Assembly: GCA_013146195.2 (NCBI GenBank)
Contig: CM028377.1
Coordinates: forward strand, 30,484,602 to 30,548,601
From: Codonopsis lanceolata
Taxonomy: Eukaryota > Streptophyta > Magnoliopsida > Asterales > Campanulaceae
Length of the DNA stretch: 64,000 bases
Reading direction: 5' to 3'
The notes beneath the pieces are model-generated. The model saw nothing but the letters and a program-made list of their open reading frames with translations. It searched no databases and was not told where the DNA came from. Positions within the stretch are counted from its first letter, which is position 1. Each line of letters begins with the position of its first letter. The position numbers and the translations under genes are program-made. Of the stretch, positions 32,547 through 43,689 are shown one piece after another.

Positions 32547-34480
32547 GTAGACACCCCAATTTCGTACCCCCTGGTATATAACATGGCATACGATATCAAG
32601 ACCAGTTAAAACTTAACAAATGTCAAGTTACAGGGTTTAAAAATGCAAAAGACAAAGCAGGATGCGTAAAACAATAAAATGCAGGGGCTAGAGTGTCAAA
32701 AAGGAGGCGGAAAAAAGCTCCAGGCGCCACCACCAAGACAACCAGGCACAATGCCCAGACCATAGGGGTTCGGCGCCCAGAGCCCAATAGTGCTTTCTGA
32801 TTTGAAAATTAGTACAAACTCTCAAGCGCGCGGTACAAGCTGACGAAGCACAGAAGAAAATTGCAAATACCGAAGGTGTCCCTTCTTCAGCCTATAAATA
32901 CGAGTGCCCGACTTCAGAATTGAAGGACGAGAATTTTCTCACTCATACAGTTCATCGTTTATTTTACGCAGTAGAGAGCGATCATGAGATAGAGAGAGTT
33001 CCATCCTCCTATAAAGCCTTGAAGCTCTGCCAACTCTCTTCCAAACTCAAAACCAACCGGTTAAAGTAAACCTTAGCCTTCCAGCTAGGATTCCACCCTA
33101 TTTCCCCGGTCCAAAAATCCCAAAAAAGAGCAGTTGCTCTGCCCGAATCCAGAGGACAAATCCACTAGAAGCAAGCAGTTGCTTTGCCTGATTTCCGCCA
33201 ACAGCAAGCAAACAACAGTAAAAACGCAAGCTGTTGCTCCGCCCATTTTACGGTGCCTGAAAGCAACTTTCGGAAGTAGTTATTCCACCCGAACCACCGC
33301 AGCAGCAAAAAGACTCCCTCTCCCGGAAGGACTGAGCGAGCGCACCTCACGCTTTTAAAGGTAAACCTTTAAGAGTTTTATATAAAAATGCTATTTTCAT
33401 TCGTCCCAATGTAAAAAATATAAGCAGTTGTGCTGCCCAGATTTTTATAGAAAATAAAATTAAAAAGAGCCATTTTTATGGCCAAATATTTTTAAATGTA
33501 TTTGTAATTATTGGAAGGAGGCAGTTGCAAGTCTGTAAATAATGTAGATACAGATATATATGCTTTTAATGCTTTATTTCATTTGCTAGATAAATATAAT
33601 AAAAGCATATTTTAGCCAAAAACCATTTTTGAGACCGAAAAGGCGAGTTGAGTGCCTAACACCTTCGCACCTTGTAACTTAGCCTCCGAACCCCTTTTTA
33701 CAAACTCTGGTTATTTTTTGTTTTTCTTTATTTCTCCTTAAAATAAAGATGGCGACTCTGTTTTAACATTTTGGATCATAGTGAGGCCCGCAACATCCTT
33801 TCTTGCACTTTTCCGTTTTTCCCTAAACAAGGGACGATGGGAATGAAAGGGTGATGTACTTTATGTATCTTGTTTTCCCCTAAACGAGGGAGGATGAGAC
33901 ATGGGAAAACCAAAGCACTCATAGCGATCCAAAATAAGCCTAAGGACATTGTGAGGCTTGCAACATCCATTTTTTGTACTTTTCCGTTTTCCCCTAAACA
34001 AGGGACGATGAGAATAAAAAGGATTATGCATTTCCTGTATCTTGTTTTCCCCTAAACAAGGGAGGGTGAGATACAGAGAAAACCAATGCAATCATAATGA
34101 CCCGAGGCAATTTTCAAAAAATCCATAGTGAGGCACGGCGTGTTCCCACGCGCCTTCGCAATTTTTTTTTTTGCACTTTTCCGTTTTCCCTAAACAAGGG
34201 AAGATGAGACTGAAAAGAGTGATGCGTTTTCTGTATCTTATTTTCCCCTAAAAAAGGGAGGGTGAGATACAAAAAAATCCAAAGCTCTCATAATGGACCA
34301 AAGCTCACTCGGTGACCGAGTCGTATTCAACGCGCTTTTTGACAACACTCTTTCTTTCTTTTTAATTTTGTCTTCCTCTAAACAAGGGACGATGGAATGG
34401 AAAGCGTGATGTCCTTCTGCACGCCGTGCTCTCCTAGAAAAGGGCGCACGAGGTCCGGGGGCGATTCCGGGGCACCCACA
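32547..34480 (+). mobile_element. E1 3' LTR
   Basis: TGTAGACACC...CACCCACA, about 1934 bp, TATA at 32893-32900, hairpin array at about 33124-33290, internal repeats at about 33785-34330. Followed by GTCAC. Confidence 0.92.
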
Positions 34481-36150
34481 GTCACCGAGTGAGCATTGGT
34501 CCATTATGAGAGCTTTGGATTTTTCCGTATCTCACCCTCCCTTTTTTAGGGGAAAATAAGATACATAAAACACATCACATTTTTCATTCCCATCTTCTCT
34601 TGTTTAGGGGAAAACAGAAAAGTGCAAAAAAAGGATATTGCGAAGACGCGTGGGAACACGCCTTGATTCATTGTGGACTTTTGAAAATTTCCCTAGGTCA
34701 TTATGAGTGCATTGGATTTCTCCATATCTCACCCTCCCTTGTTTAAGGGAAAACAAGATACAGAAAATGCATCACCCTTTTCATTCCCATCGTCCCTTGT
34801 TTAGGGGAAAATGGGAAAGTGCAAAAAAAGTATGTTGCGAGCCTCACCATGACCTTAGGCTTATTTTGGATCGCAATGAGTGGATTGGGCTTCCCCGTAT
34901 CTCATCCTCCCTTTTTCAGGGGAAAATAAGATACATGAAATGCATCACCCTTTTCATTCCCATCGTCCCTTGTTTAGGAGAAAATGGAAAAGTGCAAAAA
35001 AAAGATGTTGCGAGCCTCACTGTGATCCAAAATGTTATAACAGAGTCTTCATCTTTATTTTGAAGGAGAAAATAAAGAAAAACCAAAAATAACCAGAGTT
35101 TGTAAAAAGGGGTTCGGTGGCTAAGTTACGAGATGGGAAGGTGTTAGGCACCCAACGCGCCCTTTCGGTCTCAAAAATGGTTTTTGGCTAAAATATGATT
35201 TTATTATATTTATCTAGCAAATGAAATAAAGAATTAAAAGCAGATATATTTGTACATTATTTACAGACTTGCAGCCGCCTGCTTCCAATAATTACAAATA
35301 TATTTAAAAATATTTGGCCATAATAATGGCTCTTTTTAATGCTATTTTCTATAGAAATCCGGGCAGCACAACTGCTTATATTTTTTACATTGGGCCAGAT
35401 GAAAATAACATTTTTATATAAAAACTCTTAAAGGGTTACCTTTAAAAGTGTAAGGTGTGCTCACTCTGTCCTTCCGGGAGAGGGAGTCTTTTGTTGTTGT
35501 TGCGATTCGGGCAGGATAACTGCTTCCAAAAGTTGCTTTCAGGCACCGTAAAAGAGCAACCGCTTTTGCGCTTTGTTTGCCGCCGCAGAAATCGCAGCAA
35601 CCGCTTGCTTCTCGCGATTTGGCCTCGATTCTGCAGCAACCGCTCTTTTGGGATTTTTTGACCGGGGAAATAGGGTGGAATCCTAGCTGGAAGGCTAAGG
35701 TTCACTTTGACCGGTTGGATTTGAGTTTGGTGGAGATTTGGTAGAGCTTCGAGGCTTATAGGAGGAGGGGACCCTCTCTATCTCACGATAGCTTTCATTG
35801 CGTAAAATAAACGTTGTGCGTTATGGGTGAGAATTTTTCGACCTCCAATTCTGAAGCCAAAGCCCTCTATTTCTAGGCTGAAGAAGGGACCTCGTCGTCT
35901 TTAAATTTTCTGCTTTGTGCTTCATCATCTTGTACTGTGCGTTTGAGAGCTTGTACAAAATGTCAAAACGGAGTGCACTTTTTGAGCTCTGGGCGCCGTG
36001 CCAAGTTGGCTTGGTGGTGGAGCCTGGATCCTTTTTTAGCTTGATTTTTTACATTTTGGCCCCTGCATTTTACTGTTTTACGCATCCTGCTTTTCCTTTT
36101 GCATTTTTAAACCCTATAACTTGACATTTGTTGAGTTTTAACAGTGTTGA
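34481..36150 (-). mobile_element. Antisense Tat-type LTR R1, right piece
   Basis: Continues the LTR interrupted by E1 (duplicated GTCAC at both sides). It is the reverse complement of an E1-type LTR down to its 5' end; the first ~80 bp of that LTR are missing where copia element C1 begins. Its TATA position (around 35868-35878) is mutated. Because its outer (left) end abuts non-primer-site DNA, it is a 3' LTR or a solo LTR. Confidence 0.82.
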
Positions 36151-36156
36151 TTATTT

Positions 36157-37421
36157 TGTTAGATTTATATATGTTCAGTATATTACATTTGTTTTATACT
36201 TCAGTGGCTAATCGGGCTGCGTATCGATTAGCGTGGCAAATGTGTATAGAACTTTGCCAAGTATAGTTTTTATAGGACTTTGCAGGTTCAGCGGAAGACC
36301 TCTTCACAGCTTCACCGGAAGACCTGCTCTAAGCTTAAGAACGGCAGACCTTGTGTCCACTTGATCTCTTATGACGTGTCCTGTCCAGCAATGACTCATT
36401 AGATTAATTCAAACTTATCCTAATCATTGTTTGAATTAACCTAAGACATTCCCTGACATGTCAAGCCGCCGAAAGCAACTTTCCGAAAAGCAGGAAGACT
36501 TTTCGTCCTGAACAGTGAAAGCAGGAAAATCAGACTGTCCCCTACTTTCTGTAACAACTCTCAGATCTGACACCAAAATCGCCCACTCTTTTAAAGATCT
36601 CAGAAATCATTCCCTGCTCTAGATATCTGTGAAGACAAAAATCCTTGACTGACAGCCCCATGCATTTAATGCATTCATAAAAGAGCTGTTGAAGTATTCG
36701 TCTTCTCCAACGGATCTTTTGATGTGCACATGCTATAAATACTGCCATTGAAGACTGGAGAAATAGACAACTGTACAAAATCAATCGAACACTAAAAGGA
36801 TTGCTCTGAAACTCCATAACTCCAAGTCTTACAACTCAGTGCAATCAAGAGATCCTCTACAGATCTAGAAGTCCTCGTCAACAACAAGAAGCTGCTCATC
36901 AACACCTATTGTTTTATCTTCTTGTTGTTTACATTCATTAACTATACTTCTGCACGAATTAAATATATTGTATTTACAGATATTTAATTCCATAGACCCC
37001 AAACACAAGTCAATATTTTGTACACGATCCATTAGGAATATTCTTGTCATAGAACTAGTGGAAAATATAGTGCACTATTTAAATCCAAGGTTGACTGCCT
37101 TGGTGGTGGACGTAGCACTATTTATAGTGTGAACCATCTCAAAATACTTGTGTTATTTCTTTACTGTTTGTCTTCCAATTGAACTGTCTAATATTTATCC
37201 TTATCATTATCCGTTTACAGCAGAACTTAAGTATCTTGTAAAAGGTCTACCGGTAGTCCTTATCGGCAAACCTGGAACAACTACCTTGAATGTCTTCCGC
37301 TACTTCTATCTTTTCTAAAGATTGCAAGTACCCTTCAAAGAATTTACTTAAAAAGTTTTAAGTGTTTAATAAGCTATTCAATCCCCCTTCTAGCTTATTA
37401 TTGTGCCCATTGGGACCCACA
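36157..37421 (+). mobile_element. C1 5' LTR
   Basis: TGTTAGATTT...GACCCACA, 1265 bp. TATAAATA at 36734-36741. Several CCGG-(T/A)AGAC motifs. A reverse copy of most of this LTR is at 50999-51776. Confidence 0.88.
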
Positions 37422-37423
37422 AT

Positions 37424-37436
37424 TGGTATCAGAGCC
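37424..37436 (+). promoter_or_regulatory. C1 primer binding site (tRNA-iMet)
   Basis: TGGTATCAGAGCC, the standard plant copia site complementary to initiator tRNA-Met, two bases after the LTR. Confidence 0.93.
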
Positions 37437-37490
37437 TTACTCTTTGAAAACAAGTTTTTCCAAGATTAAACTCTTGAGAGATACGATATA

Positions 37491-38672
37491 ATGGCACAAA
37501 CACACTACATGCTGCCTACATCTAATGCTAACCACGTCCCAATATTGGACGAAGGACATTTTGATGTATGGAAGGATAAAGTAATGAGATTTATGAACTC
37601 TATTGACAACAGATTATGAAAATGCGTTACTGCAGGTCAACACGTACCAATGAAGCCAAATCTTCTATCCTCCATTGCCTTTGGGAATCTGCGCAAGTAC
37701 CTAAAGAAGAATCGAATGGACGAGGATGATAGAAAGTCGGTAGAACTTGACAAAGAAAGCAATCAACATAATCACCGCTCTCTAGACACAAGCACATACC
37801 AAAGAAGTGATTCGATGTACAACTGCAAAAGAGATGTGGGAAGCTCTTGTGGAATACTTGGAAGGAGACCAAGACACAAGAGATAACAGAAAATATACAT
37901 ACATCCAGCAGTTTGACTCTTTCAAAAAGGATCCTAAGGAAACCTTGAGACAAGCATACGATCGCTTCAGTGAGGTAATAAATAGTTGCTTTTCTCTAGG
38001 TAAAACGTATGATAAAAAGGAAATGAACATGAGGTTTCTAGGCTTTCTAGGTAGCTTATGGCATGTTAAGACCACGGCTATGAAAGAATCCAAGAGCTTA
38101 AACGAGATGACTCTTCGTAGTCTATACGCAAGTTTAAAGGTTTATGAACTTGAAGTTAATCAAGCTCTAGAGCAAGACAAATAGTTCAGAACTGTGTCTT
38201 TGCCAGCCATGGTCCAAGAAGAAATCACTGTTGAAAACAAACCTTCCACTTCTTCCTGTGAAAATGATTTTTTATCAGACGAACAATTTGCCATGTTTGT
38301 AAAACGTTTTCAAAAATTCGCAAAATATGGAAGGAAGAACACACACCAACAACCTTTTAGGAAGAATGGTGAAAGCTCATCTAAGGAAGAGCTTGTGTGT
38401 TACAACTGTAGGAAACCTGGTCATTTTGCCTCAAAATGTCCTAAGCCAAAATTTGAAGCATACAGAAAACCCTCTTTTAGAAAATTTCAAAAACAAAAGG
38501 GTATGTTAGCTGAGGACATAGAAGACAAACAGGTTGTTACATGGTTTGAGACTGATTCAGAAGAGGAGGAAGAGGATTGTGAGGAAGCTAACATATGCTT
38601 AATAGCTCATGATTCAGGTCCTACCTATGACTCTGAAAATGAAGTCGAAGTTTCACCTAGTCCCTTGGATTA
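37491..38672 (+). pseudogene. C1 gag with CCHC zinc knuckle
   Basis: Copia Gag. It starts MAQTHYMLPTSNANHVPILD at 37491, hits a TGA near 37617, and continues through a UBN2-type Gag domain (TAKEMWEALVEYLEGD, DRFSEVINSCFSLGK, SLWHVKTTAMKESKSL; 37807-38184). A TAG at 38182-38184 interrupts. The next segment (38194-38672) has CYNCRKPGHFASKC (38398-38439), a perfect CX2CX4HX4C knuckle that binds RNA, followed by an acidic tail. A TAA ends this frame at 38672. Confidence 0.85.
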
Positions 38673-39723
38673 AAGTGAAACCAACAGTGACAACTTCAGT
38701 AAGGAAGAACTTCTCAAGGATAATCAAGATATGCTTGAAGAATTTAATTCCTTTAGAGTAGCCTATGTTAAACTGGCCAAGAACTATGAGAAACTTACAA
38801 CTGAGAAATCTCTGATGGCAGCTGAGATTCAAACTCTCAATAGCTGTCAACAAGAGAGTATCAAACTGAAGGAAGAAAACAAATTTCTTTGTGACAAAAT
38901 TGATTGTCTATCTGAGCACATCAAAGGACTTGATATAGAGAAAATTGCCTTGCAAAAGACAATTGACTCCTGGAAAAGCTCCAAGGATGCATTCGAAGAA
39001 ATCCTTTCAAGCCAAAAATCTAGTAATGATAAAACTGGCATAGGATATTCAGATGTGCCTCTTCCGACAATCTCTTCAGTCATAGAGAAAGGTGAATCCT
39101 CCGAAACTGCTAATGATATATCTTTCTCTAAACAGACATTTGGAAATATAGGGAAACAAGGCCTTGGTTATTCAAGTGTTCCTTACGTTTACCCTAAAGT
39201 TCAGAAAGGAAAAGCCAAAATGACTGACTCAAATGAGAAACCTGAAAAGGTAACGGTAGAGAAAGTGAAGTCTGCCGGCAACAACTATGCTAAGGCAAAG
39301 TCTGCTGGCGGTAGACCTACTAAACCTCTACCGGTAACTATCAAGTTTGTCTATGAAACAGGCAAGGCTCCTCTACCTGTTAAAGGTAAACTTAAAGGTA
39401 TTCTTCCAGATCCTCCTGAAAAGGTAATCAACAGAAAAGCTAAAGCTAAGTCTGATGGTAATCTACCTAGGAAGATTCAAAAGAAACCAATTAAGTCTAC
39501 CGTCAACAAGCAAGCTGAACCAAGAATGGATGTCAAGAAAAGGAATGATCGTAATCACTCTTCAGTTAAAATCACTAACAGTTCTCTGTGGACTTTCCAT
39601 TTATGTCATTCTTGCAATTGTCTAAGCCATCTGGCCCCAGAATGCCTGCTAAGGTTCACTCCAAGATCTGAGAGACCTAGTTCTCTCAAGGTCAAGCAGG
39701 TATGGGTTCCAAAAGGTTGCTAA
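38673..39723 (+). pseudogene. C1 Gag C-terminal extension (coiled coil, Lys-rich)
   Basis: An open frame from ATG 38731 gives 330 residues: heptad-like coiled coil (residues ~1-95; KLAKNYEKLTTEKSLMAAEI), a Ser/Thr linker, a Lys/Pro-rich basic region (150-270), and a Cys/His end (CHSCNCLSHLAPEC, then QVWVPKGC). Such an extension between the knuckle and protease is typical of Sireviruses, where Gag is unusually long. Its role there is not settled; interaction with host dynein light chain was reported for a related element. The in-frame stop upstream is probably a mutation. Confidence 0.7.
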
Positions 39724-39780
39724 TCCTTAGAACCCAAAAGAAAATAAAGGGGACCTTGTTGCTTTAATTCTTTTTCAGTA

Positions 39781-40838
39781 ATGCTTCATGGCTATAGAAT
39801 CAGAAAACAAAGACATCCGTACAGACGGGTGCTCAAGACACATGGACTGGAACGTAAGTCTTCTTACAGATATAGTCAAGCAAAAGGACCGTTATTTTTC
39901 GGAGACAATGCAAGAGGAAAAACAATTGGATATGGCTCAATCACTAGAGGAAGCCTCTCCATCAACAAAGTTTCTCTAGTGAGTGGCTTAAAGCACAATC
40001 TGTTGAGCATATCTAGATTTTGCGACAAAGGACTGCTATGCCAATTCAACTCCAACCAGTGCCTCATCAAAGATAGTGAATCTCGCTTTCTACAATATCG
40101 ACCAGGCAATAGACAAGGAAACGTCTATGTCGTGGACTTAAATCTTCTAGGGAGATTCTCAAACATGTGCCTAGTAGCCAACAACGTTCGTGACAACAGC
40201 TGGCTATGGCACAAGCGTCTCAGTCACCTTAACTTCAAGCACCTCTCCAAGCTCTCCAAAAACGGGCTTGTCAAAGGTCTACCTACGGTGTCTGCCGACC
40301 ATGACAGAAGTTGTAAAGCTTGTCAACTAGGAAAACTCTCAAGTCTTCTTTCAAAAGAAAGTGCGTTTGTCAACAAACGGACCTCTTCAACTGCATATGG
40401 ATCTCTTTGGACCGATCACAACGGCCGGATTTCAGGAGACAAGTACACACTTGTAGTAGTTGACGACTACTCTAGATTCACTTGGATTGAAACTATGACA
40501 TCTAAAGATGAAACGTATGATCTAGTCACTACTCTCTTCAGAAGACTTCAAACTCAAAAGCTTGAAGACATTAGTGACATAAGATCAGACAACGGCACTG
40601 AATTCAATAACAATGGTGTGAAAAATCTTTGCGATGACCAGGGATCGCCTGACTTCTCCGCCGGTACATTCCTCAACAAAAGCGGTGTAGCCGAGCGGAA
40701 GAAACGCGATTGAGGCGGCAAGAACAATCTTTGGCGAAGCTAAACTTCGAAGTATTTACAGGCGTAAGTCGCAACTGCGCATGCTTCACCCGCACGATCC
40801 ACGGTAAACAAGTTTCATAACAAAACTCCATATGCAAT
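39781..40838 (+). pseudogene. C1 protease remnant, GAG-pre-integrase and integrase
   Basis: A remnant of the copia protease site (CSRHM, 39829-39843) survives in one frame, while the next frame carries the protease body (FGDNARGKTIGYGSI, LVSGLKHNLLSISRFCDKG). The integrase zinc finger follows (WHKRLSHLNFKHL; CKACQLGK), then the core with Asp in RSDNGTEF (40585-40608) and Glu in GVAERKKR (~40690). The first catalytic block (normally MDLFGP) is damaged, reading SLWTDHNG. A TGA at 40711-40713 and frame changes follow. Confidence 0.82.
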
Positions 40839-42493
40839 ATGGAGAGGAAGATCCCCCAACATAGGATTTTTAAAATCTTCGGCTGTAAATGTTTTATTCT
40901 TTATAATGGAAAAGAATATAGAGGAAAATTTGATGCAAAATCAGACGAAGGAATTTTTCTGGGGTATTCCAAACATTCAAAAGCATTTCACATTTTTAGT
41001 AAAACCAATTTAAAAATTTTAGAATCTGTGCATGTTTCTTTTGATGAATATGACTTGTTAGAGCCTAGAAAGGCTCCGAACGTTGCTAATAATTCTGATA
41101 ATGATGAGACAGGTACTAATACAACATCTACTTCCACTCCTCATCAGAAAACGGCAACTGCAGACCCCTCAAGTACCGCTAACCCTTCACCGGTAGACGA
41201 GAACTCTGCCGGTACCGATAACAACTCTTCTGTTGACCCTGAACCCATCTCTTCTGTCTTACCCCAAGCACCTTTACAGATCACTCATCCTTCTTGTTCA
41301 CCAGAAAATGAAAGCTTTGAAGATCCTATGTCTTCTGAACCAGATTTTGGTGAATCACCCTCTCAACCTACTCCGGAATGCTGGACGGAAGAACCCACCA
41401 GAAGTGATCTTCCTCCAACTGTTATTGAAGCAAGAGATCATCCCATTTCTCAAATCATTGGTGATCTCAACACAGGAGTTCGTACGAGAAATAAAGTTCG
41501 AGAAGAGACTATGTTTGCTTATGCATTTGTATCTGAACTCGAGCCAAAGAAGATTGATGAAGCTATTGTGGATCATAACTGGATTGAAGCTATGCAAGAA
41601 GAGCTGAATCAGTTTGAAAGATGTAAGGTGTGGAGCTTAGTTCAAAGGCCGACTGATCATCCAGTCATCGGCACTAAATGGGTTTTCAGAAACAAAAGAG
41701 ATGAAGATGGAAATGTCACAAGAAACAAAGCTAGACTGGATGCACAGGGCTACCGACAGGAAGAAGGAATTGACTTTGATGAACTTCTGCTCCTGTTGCT
41801 AGACTAGAGGCAATTAGACTCTTTCTAGCCTATGCATCGTTCATGGACTTCAAAGTGTATCAGATGGATGTAAAGAGTGCCTTTCTGAATGGTGATCTTC
41901 AAGAAACTGTATACGTGGAACAGCCTCCAGGATTTGTCAATTCAGACAAACTGGACCACGTCTACCGACTCAAGAAAGCTCTCTACGGCCTGAAGCAAGC
42001 TCCTAGAGCTTGGTATGAAACTCTATCCAAGTTCTTAACAGAACAAGGATTCGTGAGAGGAAGGATAGACACTACTTTATTCATTCTCAAGCACAAAGGC
42101 CATTCTCTTCTAGTACAAATCTATGTGGACGATATCATCTTTGGATCAACTAACCAAAGCCTGTGTAAAAGATTCGAGAGGCTGATGCAAAGCAAGTTCG
42201 AGATAAGCATGATGGGTGAACTTACCTACTTTCTAGGACTGCAGATACAACAGACTTCCGATGGAATCTTCATCAGCCAAATCAAATATGCAAAGGAACT
42301 AATCAAGAAGTTCAGTCTTGATTCAGCTAAAGGATTCGAAACTCCAATGTCTACCGACTGCCATCTTGACAAAGATGAGAAGGGAAAGCAAGAGAACATC
42401 ACCAAATACCGAGGAATCATAGGTTCACTTCTTTACCTTACTGCTAGTAGACCTGACATTATGTTTGATGTTTGTGTTTGTGCTAGATTTTAG
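40839..42493 (+). pseudogene. C1 integrase tail and reverse transcriptase
   Basis: 40839-41807: integrase C-terminus (FGCKCFILYNGKEYRGKFDAK, GIFLGYS) and a Ser/Thr/Pro linker, then RT start (AMQEELNQFERCKVWSLV, IGTKWVFRNKRDEDG). A frameshift near 41785 breaks the FAPVARLEA motif. 41843-42493: RT palm with QMDVKSAFLNGDL, YGLKQAPRAWYE and catalytic YVDDIIFGST (42122-42151), intact. A TAG at 42491-42493 ends it before RNase H. In copia order integrase precedes RT, as here. Confidence 0.9.
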
Positions 42494-43065
42494 GCAGATC
42501 CAAAGGAGTCACATTTGCTTGCTGCCAAACGTATCATCAGATATGTTTCGAAAACAACAAATCTAGGCATATGGTATTCCAAAAACAACAATTTCGATCT
42601 AGTTGGATACTCAGATGCAGATTATGCAGCTTGCAAAGTGAGCAGAAGAAGCACCAGTGGGACTTGTCAATTCCTTGGAAATAGACTCGTCTCATGGTCT
42701 TGCAAGAAACAAGGATCAGTGGCAAATTCAACCACAGAAGCTGAATACATTGCTGCAAGTAGCTGTTGCTCTCAACTCCTATGGATGAAGCAACAACTAG
42801 TGGACTACATCAAGGCGCAAAGCGCCCAATCATGTGTGACAACACATCAACAATTTCAGTCTCCAAAAATCCAGTAATCCACTCCAAGACAAAGCACATT
42901 GATATCCGTTATCACTTCCTCAAAGATCATGTGGAGAAAGGTAACATCAGTTTGGAATATGTTCCAACTGAGCATCAATTGGCTGACATTCTCACAAAAC
43001 CACTGGATGCCACCAGGTTTGCTTATTTAAGGAGAAATCTTGGTATGATTGATCCTATTGCTTAA
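42494..43065 (+). pseudogene. C1 RNase H
   Basis: Copia RNase H in two frames: 42515-42877 (GYSDADYAACKVSRRSTSGTC, TTEAEYIAAS, with Asp and Glu of the active site) and 42766-43065 (CDNTSTISVSKNPVIHSKTK, HIDIRYHFLKD, HQLADILTKPL) ending with a stop at 43065. One frameshift around 42800 separates them. Confidence 0.9.
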
Positions 43066-43413
43066 TTTCAAAGTTTTTGTTAATATTTCTTTCATACCGG
43101 TAGACTTAGTCTTAGACTGATCGGAAGACGTAAGTTCTCCTTTACCGGAAGACTTAAGGTCAGTATTCTCACTTAGTCTATTCTTGCTAAAGAGGTTTCT
43201 AAAGCAATAAAGGGGGTCAAGAATAAAATTGGGTACTTGGAAAATATCTTAAGTTCCCGCTTTTAGAACTAAAATTCACTCGCCTATAAATAGACCTTGA
43301 ACCGCCTTTTGCAAAATTTTACGAAAACCCCTTTGACAAAATATTTCTCTCTCTATTCATACTCTCTGTATAACTGCTTTCTGCATTCCCAAATCCTTCG
43401 TGTTTCTCCTTCT
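43066..43413 (+). promoter_or_regulatory. C1 post-pol region with promoter-like TATA
   Basis: Non-coding. It has two (A/T)CCGG(T/A)AGACTTA motifs (43096-43150), a purine tract AAAGGGGGTCAAG (43208-43220), then TATAAATA (43285-43292) followed by a CT-rich stretch like a plant 5' leader. In some Sireviruses an env-like ORF lies here; the gap hides what follows. Confidence 0.5.
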
Positions 43414-43513
43414 NNNNNNNNNNNNNNNNNNNNNNNNNNNNNNNNNNNNNNNNNNNNNNNNNNNNNNNNNNNNNNNNNNNNNNNNNNNNNNNNNNNNNNN
43501 NNNNNNNNNNNNN
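43414..43513. other. Assembly gap, 100 N
   Basis: Exactly 100 N, the usual symbol for a gap of unknown size. The flanks are unrelated (forward copia on the left, reverse gypsy RT on the right), so contiguity is not proven. Confidence 0.97.
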
Positions 43514-43689
43514 CTTGGCGATGTCATGACGGTTAAGTATATATGAGGAGAGGTTTATGTGTATGGGGTGGAGCTAGCACGGGGGTTGGTGGTAGGCTTT
43601 TTATTTGCTAGGCTGGCATTTCTCGTCCCGGACTTGGTCGATATTTTTCTTTAGGAGCTTGAAGAGGGGCCCATGTGGTTGTTAATTGT

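Larger units (their letters stand above)
3025..34480 (+). mobile_element. Full-length Tat-lineage Ty3/gypsy element E1 (with nested NE)
   Basis: Both LTRs, tRNA-Arg primer site, leader, gag, protease, RT, RNase H, archaeal-type RNase H, integrase, two antisense genes, 3' repeats, pre-LTR stem-loop and a 5-bp duplication are all present in order. About 12 kb belongs to the nested element NE (10471-22463), leaving about 19.5 kb for E1 itself. The dual RNase H and antisense genes place it in the Tat clade (Ogre/Retand/Grande relatives). Every protein frame is interrupted, so it looks non-autonomous now. By eye the two LTRs are roughly 93% identical over the first 170 bp. Confidence 0.92.
36157..43413 (+). 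mobile_element. Ty1/copia (Sirevirus-like) element C1, cut by assembly gap
   Basis: 5' LTR, initiator-Met primer site, gag with CCHC knuckle, long Gag extension, protease, integrase, RT and RNase H in copia order, then about 350 bp of non-coding 3' sequence before the N run. No 3' LTR is seen. The long Gag C-terminus and CCGG-rich motifs suggest the Sirevirus (SIRE/Maximus) lineage. Confidence 0.88.
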
